Below, piece after piece: positions 1 through 5,028 of a DNA stretch of 5,028 nt. The translations under genes and the position numbers were made by a program. The notes beneath the pieces are model-generated. The model did not search any database and was not told where the DNA came from. It saw only the letters and a program-made list of their open reading frames with translations. Origin of the DNA: an uncultured Clostridia bacterium (GTDB lineage: Bacteria; Bacillota; Clostridia; Oscillospirales; CAG-272). The stretch's first letter is position 1. Each line of letters opens with the position of its first letter. The stretch is taken from positions 1 through 5,028 of the forward strand of contig CAJGCF010000085.1 in the NCBI GenBank assembly GCA_904501865.1, read 5' to 3'.

Positions 1-6
1 AATATA

Positions 7-35
7 GAAATCCGCCGATTTTTTCGGCGGATTTC
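7..35. terminator. Intrinsic terminator hairpin, probably bidirectional, ending the mutarotase transcript
   Basis: GAAATCCGCCGA (7-18) and TCGGCGGATTTC (24-35) form a perfect 12-bp GC-rich stem with a 5-nt loop of T (A on the minus strand). On the minus strand the stem ends GGATTTC and runs into TATATT; on the plus strand it ends GGATTTC and continues to CCTCATTTTATTT. It lies about 110 nt past the mutarotase stop and could also end a convergent gene entering from the left edge, which is not visible. Confidence 0.8.
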
Positions 36-59
36 CTCATTTTATTTGGCTTTTTTAGT

Positions 60-111
60 CGTGTTTTGGCTTTCTGGCGTACCCTTGTACGCCTACGAGA
101 ACCAAACCACG
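60..111. repeat. Long imperfect palindrome, REP-like element downstream of the mutarotase gene
   Basis: The core GGCGTAC-CCTT-GTACGCC (76-93) is a perfect 7-bp stem with a 4-nt loop. Outer arms continue the symmetry: 60-75 (CGTGTTTTGGCTTTCT) pairs with 97-111 (GAGAACCAAACCACG) with few mismatches and a small bulge (TAC at 94-96 against T75). The whole 52 bp can fold as one bulged hairpin in RNA from either strand. No U run follows on either strand, so it does not look like a terminator. It lies in non-coding sequence between a stop codon and a terminator, the usual place for dispersed palindromic repeats. Only one copy is in the window, so its repeat nature is inferred. Confidence 0.5.
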
Positions 112-146
112 CCTTCTGCATATAAATGACTCAGCCCCTTTTCTTA

Positions 147-995
147 TTACATAAATGTTATAGTGTGAGTATTTACATAGGTCTTATCAGCCTCAATAGC
201 TGTAATTCCCTCTTTTTCGGTGAGCTCGTAGCTGCTTCCAACAACATCGGGAATTCCATTCCAAGGCTCAAGGCAAATAAAGGGGGCGCCGTGCTTGTGC
301 CAAAGCAGGAAATACGGACAATCGGGGAAATCAACTCTTACAGCTCTGCCACTCTTTCTGTTTTTCAACGTTGCGCCACGAGACTTGAAGCCCTTGAATA
401 CGAGCGCATCAACAATAAAGTACTTATCGTAAAGCGGGAACACCTTGGCTTCCTTAAGTAAGACCTGCTTTTGCTCGGAAAGCAAATTTCCGTAAAGCAC
501 GTGATTGATAAGAGTATCATCCTCATCAAAAATAACGTCGTACTCCTCTATTCCCTCGGGGGTATAATACGCCTCGTGAGAGCCTATATTGCAATACATA
601 GTCTTACCCGAAAGATTCTTGACGTTATACTCTATTTTAAGGGAGTTATCCGAAACAGTATATATAACTCTCAACTCGTAGTCAAATGGGAACTTTACTT
701 TTGTTTCCTCGTTGGATCTGTGAAGGAATACTGCTCTGTTATCGCAGGCCTCCTCTACCTCGAACTCGGTAAATTTTCCGTATCCGTGCTTGTTCAGCGT
801 ATATTCCCTACCCTCAAAAATGAACTTATCTTCCTTAAGTCCTCCGCATATAGGAAAGCATATAGGCGCTGAGTTGCCCCAGACCTCTGCTCTCGCGTTC
901 CACATATATTCCTTCTCATTGCAGACTATGCTCTTGATCTCGGCTCCAAGCTCTGCTATCTGTACCGTTAATTGTTGATTTTTAAGTGTTATCAT
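147..995 (-). CDS. Aldose 1-epimerase family protein, LacX type (galactose mutarotase-like)
   Basis: This 282-residue cytoplasmic protein has the usual length of LacX-type aldose 1-epimerases, which interconvert alpha and beta anomers of aldoses such as galactose or glucose. No signal peptide is visible. Family features: ITLKNQQLTVQIAELGAEIKSI at the N-terminus (the first beta strands), WGNSAPICFPICGGLK (39-54), KHGYGKFTEF with His70 at the first active-site histidine position, NIGSHEAYYTP with His140 at the second, and CLEPWNGIPD with Glu243 at the catalytic base position. All three expected catalytic positions are filled, so it should be active. The start at 995 is chosen from the GGAGG site and the promoter position; a 26-residue N-terminal extension is possible on paper but would not be transcribed from that promoter. 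The gene is a single unit with its own promoter and terminator. No sugar-pathway gene is adjacent, so the substrate is open; some LacX-type proteins have undefined sugar specificity. Confidence 0.92.
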   Translation of the reverse strand: MITLKNQQLTVQIAELGAEIKSIVCNEKEYMWNARAEVWGNSAPICFPICGGLKEDKFIFEGREYTLNKHGYGKFTEFEVEEACDNRAVFLHRSNEETKVKFPFDYELRVIYTVSDNSLKIEYNVKNLSGKTMYCNIGSHEAYYTPEGIEEYDVIFDEDDTLINHVLYGNLLSEQKQVLLKEAKVFPLYDKYFIVDALVFKGFKSRGATLKNRKSGRAVRVDFPDCPYFLLWHKHGAPFICLEPWNGIPDVVGSSYELTEKEGITAIEADKTYVNTHTITFM

Positions 996-1000
996 AAAGT

Positions 1001-1005
1001 CCTCC
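1001..1005 (-). promoter_or_regulatory. Ribosome binding site that fixes the mutarotase start (GGAGG)
   Basis: GGAGG lies 5 nt before the ATG at 993-995. A longer in-frame reading would start at 1073, but that codon overlaps the -35 box and lies upstream of the expected transcript start. The ATG at 995 is therefore the right start. The short leader also holds GCGG-TTG-CCGC, a small hairpin with no evident regulatory meaning. Confidence 0.85.
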
Positions 1006-1044
1006 ACAATTTCAGCGGCAACCGCACCGCTCTCCTTGAGATTT

Positions 1045-1073
1045 ATTATACACCATTTTCCATTTGTTGTCAA
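1045..1073 (-). promoter_or_regulatory. Perfect-consensus vegetative sigma factor promoter for the mutarotase gene
   Basis: On the minus strand, TTGACA (1068-1073) is followed by exactly 17 bases and then TATAAT (1045-1050): both hexamers and the spacer match the housekeeping consensus. Transcription should begin near 1038, leaving a leader of about 43 nt before the ATG at 995. It lies 17 bp downstream of the opp terminator, so the mutarotase is an independent unit. No clear operator palindrome overlaps it, so expression may be constitutive (inference). Confidence 0.9.
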
Positions 1074-1089
1074 CGATATTTTGAAATCG

Positions 1090-1123
1090 AAAGAGAGCCC
1101 ATCTCAAACGATGAGCTCTCTTT
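1090..1123 (-). terminator. Intrinsic terminator closing the opp operon
   Basis: On the minus strand, AAAGAGAGCTCATC and GATGGGCTCTCTTT form a 14-bp stem, fully paired with one G-U wobble, closed by the 6-nt loop GTTTGA. It starts 4 nt after the stop of the membrane protein gene. The U-rich end is partly within the stem (CTCTCTTT) and continues as CGATTTC, so the tail is not a pure U run. Read on the plus strand the wobble becomes a C-A mismatch, so the structure favours the minus-strand transcript. It separates the transporter operon from the mutarotase unit. Confidence 0.85.
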
Positions 1124-1127
1124 GCGT

Positions 1128-1544
1128 TTATATCTTGTAGTAAATAAAAAGGAACATTCCCGAGATAAGCATAAATGCCACGCCTATCCATATCAGATGC
1201 GAAGGCAAAGCTTTTTTTGCTCTCTCTTCCTTTTTTCTGATCTTATACTCGTAATAGCCACCCTCATCGCGCTCTATTCTCCGTGGAGTGAACAGACAGA
1301 GCAAGGATCTAAAGCCAAAACCGATTATATCCAGAACTCCCTCGTTGATGATACAACACATGAGTCCAAATCCGGTATAAAGCAGTCCTGCCGCAAAAAA
1401 GCCGTCACTTATAGCGGAAATCACACCTGTGGGGTTCGTCGCCGCAAATATTCCCCGCCAGCACATAATGCCAAACGCGACAGCGGCGGCAACCGCCGTG
1501 GCTATACCATATTTAAAAAAATTGCTATTGGTTTTTTTGCTCAT
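1128..1544 (-). CDS. Small integral membrane protein, DUF3899-like, last gene of the opp operon
   Basis: This is a 138-residue membrane protein of unknown function. Three hydrophobic stretches are visible: about residues 11-35 (Ala-rich, after a basic Lys/Asn start), 43-66 (SAISDGFFAAGLLYTGFGLM) and 117-136 (HLIWIGVAFMLISGMFLFIY). Between the second and third is a conserved-looking stretch, EGVLDIIGFGFRSLL, then a charged cytoplasmic-type loop with many Arg, Lys and Glu (88-112). The pattern ISDxFFxxGLLxxGxG...xGxxDIIGFGFR resembles the Firmicutes DUF3899 family as I remember it; a profile search would settle this. The ATG lies 4 nt after the oppF stop with only a weak GAAG upstream, so translation probably depends on coupling to oppF. 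A terminator begins 4 nt after its stop, which puts it in the opp transcript. A helper role for the transporter is possible from position alone. No catalytic motif is visible. Confidence 0.8.
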   Translation of the reverse strand: MSKKTNSNFFKYGIATAVAAAVAFGIMCWRGIFAATNPTGVISAISDGFFAAGLLYTGFGLMCCIINEGVLDIIGFGFRSLLCLFTPRRIERDEGGYYEYKIRKKEERAKKALPSHLIWIGVAFMLISGMFLFIYYKI

Positions 1545-1548
1545 CAGA

Positions 1549-2640
1549 TTACTTCAACTCTTTCAGATACTTTTCAAATTCAGCCGAGTTGCAATGCACA
1601 AAATGTCCGGGCTTGATCTCTCTGAGCGTGGGCTGCTCTTGCGAATAGTCGTGCTCTGCGAGCGGATTGTAGACTATTCTCTGTCTGTGCTTCTCATACT
1701 CAGGGTCAGGAAGCGGGATTGCAGACAAAAGCGATCTCGTATAAGGATGCATAGGGTTCTTGAAAAGCTCATCAGAGTCTGCGAGCTCAACCAGCTTTCC
1801 GAAATACATAACTCCTATACGGTCTGAAAAATATTTTACTACCGAAAGGTCGTGAGCGATAAAGAGAATGGTAAGTCCAAGCTCCTCGCGGAGATCGTTG
1901 AGCAGGTTGATTACCTGCGCCTGAATAGAAACGTCCAGAGCCGAAACGGGCTCGTCTGCGATAATAAGCTCGGGCTCCATAATGATAGCACGGGCTACGC
2001 CTATACGCTGCTTTTGTCCACCCGAGAACTCGTGAGGATAACGAGAGGCGTGCTCCTTAACAAGACCAACCTTCTCAAGTATCTTGAACACCTTTTCATC
2101 TATGACCTTCTTGTCCTTGATGCCGTTGATGATAAGCCCCTCCGCGATAATATCTCTTACCGTCATACGAGGGTCAAGAGAAGCTATGGGATCCTGGAAT
2201 ATCATCTGTATCTTTGTAACAAGATCCTTGTCGCAGTGCTTGTGATCGTGCACAGCCTTTTTGAGCTCATTCTGCTGTTCGGCTATAAACGCCTTTGTTT
2301 CAGCAGTCTTTGCGGCAAGTCTTTCTGCCGCCTCTGGCGTTCCAGCCGCCTTGCACTCCTTGCGTACCGTATTAAGCTCAGCTCTCGCCTCGCTTATAGC
2401 CTTTTTATAGGATAACGTACCTGCAGCGATCCTCTGTCCCTTGAAATATACACTTCCCGACGTAATGTCGTAAAGACGAATTATGGAGCGTCCCGTAGTG
2501 GTCTTTCCGCATCCCGACTCTCCAACGAGTCCGAACACCTCTCCCTTTTTGATTTCAAAGCTTACGTCATCAACTGCCTTGTTGATCTTAAAATATTGAC
2601 AAAGGTTTTCAACCTTAAGCAAAGTTTCATTGTTTGTCAT
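1549..2640 (-). CDS. oppF: Oligopeptide ABC transporter ATP-binding protein, OppF/AmiF type, with a ~55-residue insertion before the Q-loop
   Basis: This is the second ATPase of the peptide importer, expected to form a heterodimer with the preceding OppD under the OppB/OppC channel. It has 363 residues, where AmiF-type proteins have about 310. Motifs: Walker A GESGCGKT (40-47), Q-loop IFQDPIASLDPRMTV (Q149), signature FSGGQKQR (205-212), Walker B LIIADEP with Glu230, D-loop SALD (233-236) and H-loop His263 in IAHD. The tail, YNPLAEHDYS followed by REIKPGHFVHC, resembles the AmiF ending and lacks the GCxFxxRCP cysteine segment of classical OppF/DppF. The extra residues (about 73-138, DNA about 2227-2424) lie between the GSVYFKGQRI strand and the Q-loop strand, where family members normally have only about 10-15 residues. 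They are rich in Ala, Glu and Lys and look like a helical hairpin or coiled coil ending in HDHKHCDKD. The start is secure: GGAGGTG lies 9 nt (from GGAGG) upstream, and the ATG overlaps the oppD stop as TAATG, which suggests translational coupling. Confidence 0.95.
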   Translation of the reverse strand: MTNNETLLKVENLCQYFKINKAVDDVSFEIKKGEVFGLVGESGCGKTTTGRSIIRLYDITSGSVYFKGQRIAAGTLSYKKAISEARAELNTVRKECKAAGTPEAAERLAAKTAETKAFIAEQQNELKKAVHDHKHCDKDLVTKIQMIFQDPIASLDPRMTVRDIIAEGLIINGIKDKKVIDEKVFKILEKVGLVKEHASRYPHEFSGGQKQRIGVARAIIMEPELIIADEPVSALDVSIQAQVINLLNDLREELGLTILFIAHDLSVVKYFSDRIGVMYFGKLVELADSDELFKNPMHPYTRSLLSAIPLPDPEYEKHRQRIVYNPLAEHDYSQEQPTLREIKPGHFVHCNSAEFEKYLKELK

Positions 2641-4832
2641 TATTGCTCACCTCCGCGATTACGCATTCTCTCAATCCTATCTACAACGATCTTGGGAGGA
2701 TCGACCTTAGGAGCATTTTCATGCAGCAACCAAGTTGCAGCATAGTGAGTATCAGTCACCTTGAACATAGGAGGCTGAAGCTCAAAATCGATCTCAAGCG
2801 CGTATTTATTTCTGTCCGCGAACGCATCTCCATGGGGAGGATAGATCATGTTCGGAGGAGTTCCGGGAATAGCCTCAAGCCTTTCATTCGTATCAAGGTC
2901 AGGCATAGAAGAAAGCAACGCCCAGGTGTAAGGATGAGCAGGACTGTAGAAAATATCCTCTGCCGTTCCGTACTCAACTATTTTTCCAGCATACATAACC
3001 GCGATCCTGTCCGCCATATTAGCAACAACACCAAGGTCGTGAGTTATGAATATGATGGAAAGCTGACGTTCTCTCTTTATTTCATTGATAAGCTCAAGTA
3101 TCTGAGCCTGAATCGTAACGTCAAGAGCGGTCGTAGGCTCGTCACATATCAGAATGTCGGGGTTTGCCGCAAGAGCAACCGCGATAACGATACGCTGTCT
3201 CATACCGCCGGAGAATTCGAAGGGATACTGCTTAAATCTCTTACGGGGCTCGGAAATTCCAACCTCCTCCATAAGCTTTATAGCCTTATGCTTTGCCATG
3301 CTCTTTGTGACCTTATATACAGTCTCGGAAGCATTGCGCTTGAAGAAATCAACGAGCGCAACCGCCTCATCTGCAAAGTTACGGCTCTGCATTTTTTCAA
3401 GAATCGAGGTATAGTGTACCATAAGTCTTTCTACAACGCTCACTATATCCTTCTTAGCATCCTCAAGGTCGATAAGAGCCGCAGGAATAACCTTCCAATC
3501 GGGCTTCTTTCCCCTTGCAACAAGTCTGTCATATTTAGCCTGCTGCTTATCGTGAGCTCTCTGAGCCGCACGGTTTCTGGGAATAGCATTAAAGTAATTG
3601 TCAATAGCGTAAAGCAAACTGGACTTAAAGGTGTAAGCCACGCTATCCTTGTTTATTTCAAGTCTGTCGATGGACGACTCTACATTCTTGATAAGCTCGT
3701 TAGCACAAACGGTTACTGTGGATTTGTTCAAAACTCCGTGTGCCCCGAAAACATCAAGAGATTTACGCAATTCGTCAACAACTACCGCCTTCTTATTAGC
3801 ACACTCAAGTGCGGAATATTTGAGGGCAACCTCTGCGTTTTTCAGGAACTCTATCATGAAATGCTCGTCAAGATATTTAAGCAAAAACTCATTGAGCTCC
3901 GCTACGGGCATATTGGGAAGCTCTGAGGAGGCATATTTGAGGTAATATCCCATTCTAAAGAAGTTGGGAACATCCTTTGCCTTCGCCGCTTCCAATATCT
4001 GCTGAATATCATCAAGCACATTAGCCGTGTTTGAGAAATCCTTTGCCTTGATATCTGCCGCAAGAGTAGACTTGAGAGACGCGAGAAGCGCTTTAAGCTG
4101 CTCTGCGTCCTCAGACACAACATACTTGTTGTAGGTCTTACTTGCAAGAGATATAATCTCCTTGATTTTTTCTCTGTGATCGGTAAACGCGTTCTTTTCT
4201 ATGAGGAACAGAACGTCTTTAATAGCCGCAATAGCCTCCTCTGAGGACTCCGCCGCAACGTTGTACGCCTGCTCAAGCTCAACGTGCTTAAACTCAAACG
4301 TATCAAACGTCTTACACATACGGCTCAGCTCATCGGCAGTCTTGACAGTGGGAGACGCCTGCCCTATAATCTGCGCATATCCGCCCTCTGCGATTGCCTT
4401 GATCATAGTTTCATTGAGCAATTTCAAGGTGGTATTGAACGCAAGTCGGCTGGCCTTCTGTCTTGCCTTGCCCTTAAGGATCATAGCCTCTGTGAGCTGT
4501 TTGCCTATTCTCATAATGGGGTTCAAGCTAGACATAGGATCCTGGAAGATCATAGCTATTTTGTCGCCTCTTATGCGATAAAATTCGTCTTCTGTGATCT
4601 TGAGGAGATCCTTACCGTCGTATATTATCTCACCACTCTCAATAATAGCGTTACCCGCAAGTATTCCGAGAATGGATTTTGACGTTACGGATTTTCCTGA
4701 GCCCGATTCTCCAACTATCGCCAGAGTTTCTCCCTTGTGGAGATCAAAATTGATATTACGTACAGCCTGAACCTTACCATTGGCTGTCTTAAATGATATT
4801 CTTAAATTTTTAACTTCAAGTTTCTTTGACAT
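2640..4832 (-). CDS. oppD: Oligopeptide ABC transporter ATP-binding protein, OppD/AmiE type, with a ~380-residue internal helical insertion
   Basis: This is one of two cytoplasmic ATPases powering oligopeptide import. It has 730 residues, where OppD/AmiE proteins usually have about 330-360. Visible motifs, in order: Walker A GESGSGKS (41-48), Q-loop IFQDPMSSLNP (Q97), ABC signature FSGGMRQR (540-547), Walker B LICDEP with catalytic Glu565, D-loop ALD (569-571) and H-loop His598 in FITHD. The C-terminal Opp/Dpp domain follows (HPYTWALLSSMPDL, then IPGTPPNMIYPP). Residues about 121-511 (DNA about 3300-4472) do not belong to the usual fold. They are Ala/Lys/Glu/Leu-rich, poor in Gly and Pro, without membrane segments, and probably alpha-helical; they lie in the helical subdomain between Q-loop and signature. 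The frame is open throughout and conserved sequence resumes in the same frame, so this is an in-frame insertion and not a frameshift artefact. In the C-terminal region (668-701), the four cysteines found in many OppD/DppD proteins are replaced by Asp, Asn, Asp and Thr, as in the AmiE type. The ATG lies 4 nt after oppC, and the TAA overlaps the oppF ATG by one base. The function call is secure; the role of the insertion is unknown. Confidence 0.95.
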   Translation of the reverse strand: MSKKLEVKNLRISFKTANGKVQAVRNINFDLHKGETLAIVGESGSGKSVTSKSILGILAGNAIIESGEIIYDGKDLLKITEDEFYRIRGDKIAMIFQDPMSSLNPIMRIGKQLTEAMILKGKARQKASRLAFNTTLKLLNETMIKAIAEGGYAQIIGQASPTVKTADELSRMCKTFDTFEFKHVELEQAYNVAAESSEEAIAAIKDVLFLIEKNAFTDHREKIKEIISLASKTYNKYVVSEDAEQLKALLASLKSTLAADIKAKDFSNTANVLDDIQQILEAAKAKDVPNFFRMGYYLKYASSELPNMPVAELNEFLLKYLDEHFMIEFLKNAEVALKYSALECANKKAVVVDELRKSLDVFGAHGVLNKSTVTVCANELIKNVESSIDRLEINKDSVAYTFKSSLLYAIDNYFNAIPRNRAAQRAHDKQQAKYDRLVARGKKPDWKVIPAALIDLEDAKKDIVSVVERLMVHYTSILEKMQSRNFADEAVALVDFFKRNASETVYKVTKSMAKHKAIKLMEEVGISEPRKRFKQYPFEFSGGMRQRIVIAVALAANPDILICDEPTTALDVTIQAQILELINEIKRERQLSIIFITHDLGVVANMADRIAVMYAGKIVEYGTAEDIFYSPAHPYTWALLSSMPDLDTNERLEAIPGTPPNMIYPPHGDAFADRNKYALEIDFELQPPMFKVTDTHYAATWLLHENAPKVDPPKIVVDRIERMRNRGGEQ
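2650..2654 (-). promoter_or_regulatory. Ribosome binding site of oppF (GGAGG)
   Basis: GGAGG, extended to GGAGGTG, lies inside the last oppD codons, 9 nt before the oppF ATG at 2638-2640. Because the ATG also shares a base with the oppD stop, ribosomes ending oppD are well placed to restart on oppF. This would help keep the two ATPases in equal amounts; the coupling is inferred. Confidence 0.8.
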
Positions 4833-4836
4833 ACTA

Positions 4837-5028
4837 TCAGTCCTCGATTCCCTTCAATGATGGGTTGAATGCGTCTCTGAGTCCGTTACCGAAGAGGTTG
4901 AACGAGATCTCAAGGAGAGCAATAAATACTGCGGGGAAAAGGATTATATGCGGGAAGGACGCAAGAAGTCCGTTTCCATTTGACAACAACGTACCTACTG
5001 AGGTCTGAGTTGAGCTTTCAAGGTTAAC
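4837..5028 (-). CDS. oppC: Oligopeptide ABC transporter permease, OppC/AmiD type (C-terminal 63 residues, partial)
   Basis: This is the 3' end of an inner-membrane permease gene whose beginning lies beyond the right edge. The 63 visible residues end in a TGA stop at 4837-4839. They show a polar extracytoplasmic loop containing SVGTLLSNGNG, one hydrophobic membrane segment (about visible residues 26-47, PHIILFPAVFIALLEISFN), and a short cytoplasmic tail, LFGNGLRDAFNPSLKG. This matches the typical end of OppC/DppC/AmiD permeases, where the last helix runs into N-L-x-G-D/N-G-L-R-D-A-x-[DN]-P. In the family, OppC pairs with OppB to form the peptide channel driven by the two ATPases encoded next. 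Only 4 nt separate its stop from the oppD start, and a GAGG within its last codons can serve as the oppD ribosome binding site. The EAA coupling loop is outside the window. Substrate specificity cannot be read from this fragment. Confidence 0.9.
   Translation of the reverse strand, partial: VNLESSTQTSVGTLLSNGNGLLASFPHIILFPAVFIALLEISFNLFGNGLRDAFNPSLKGIED

Noticed and set aside
1..121. A minus-strand open frame starting with ATG at 121 and running off the left edge, coding a very basic peptide.
   Set aside because: It reads straight through the palindrome and the terminator stem, has no well-placed ribosome binding site, and its basic composition follows from the repeat sequence.
992..1027. 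A possible 11-codon leader peptide in the mutarotase leader (GTG start, TGA overlapping the ATG as ATGA).
   Set aside because: AGGAGAG lies just upstream, but the start codon is GTG with short spacing, and no run of regulatory codons or alternative terminator hairpin is present. Chance is the simpler explanation.
996..1073. A 26-residue N-terminal extension of the mutarotase.
   Set aside because: Its start codon overlaps the -35 box and lies upstream of the expected transcript start, while GGAGG is well placed for the ATG at 995, where family similarity begins.
1515..1538. A7 and T7 homopolymer runs in the first ten codons of the DUF3899-like gene as a phase-variation switch.
   Set aside because: Seven-base runs are common in AT-rich gene starts, and the frame is intact. 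Nothing else suggests switching.
2634..3926. A 430-codon plus-strand open frame opposite oppD.
   Set aside because: It crosses both conserved OppD motifs and the insertion, its product resembles no known protein, and the minus strand carries an unmistakable ATPase in frame. It is a shadow of the opposite strand.
3300..4472. The OppD insertion as an intein or an intron-like element.
   Set aside because: It does not interrupt a catalytic motif, has no N-terminal Cys/Ser with His-Asn splice end, no homing endonuclease motif, and is open in the host frame with host-like composition.

Overview
This window most likely comes from a Bacillota genome, probably a gut-type Clostridia. The evidence is moderate-to-low GC, strong GGAGG-type ribosome binding sites, tight co-directional gene packing, an AmiE/AmiF-type oligopeptide importer, a DUF3899-like membrane protein and a LacX-type mutarotase. 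The lineage is inferred from protein style; no marker gene is present. Every convincing gene lies on the minus strand, so transcription runs from the right edge to the left.

From right to left, 4837-5028 is the C-terminus of an OppC/AmiD-type permease, cut by the window edge. Next come the two ATPases of the same importer, OppD/AmiE-type (2640-4832) and OppF/AmiF-type (1549-2640), and then a 138-residue membrane protein (1128-1544). Junctions are 4 nt, a 1-nt TAATG overlap, and 4 nt, so this is the 3' half of an opp operon. It closes with a strong hairpin terminator at 1090-1123. The binding protein and OppB would be expected beyond the right edge.

Seventeen bases after that terminator, a perfect-consensus vegetative promoter (TTGACA-17-TATAAT, 1045-1073) starts a separate unit: a galactose mutarotase-like (LacX-type aldose 1-epimerase) gene at 147-995. 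Its 3' region (1-146) holds a long imperfect palindrome (60-111) that resembles a dispersed repeat, then a strong terminator hairpin (7-35).

The most unusual feature is in the ATPases. OppD is about twice its normal length, because roughly 380 mostly helical residues sit between its Q-loop and its ABC signature. OppF carries a smaller charged helical insertion of about 55 net residues at a different place, just before its Q-loop. All nucleotide-binding motifs are intact in both, so the transporter should be an active ATPase with extra cytoplasmic helical modules. Both subunits also lack the C-terminal cysteine cluster common in other Opp/Dpp ATPases, as in the streptococcal Ami type.
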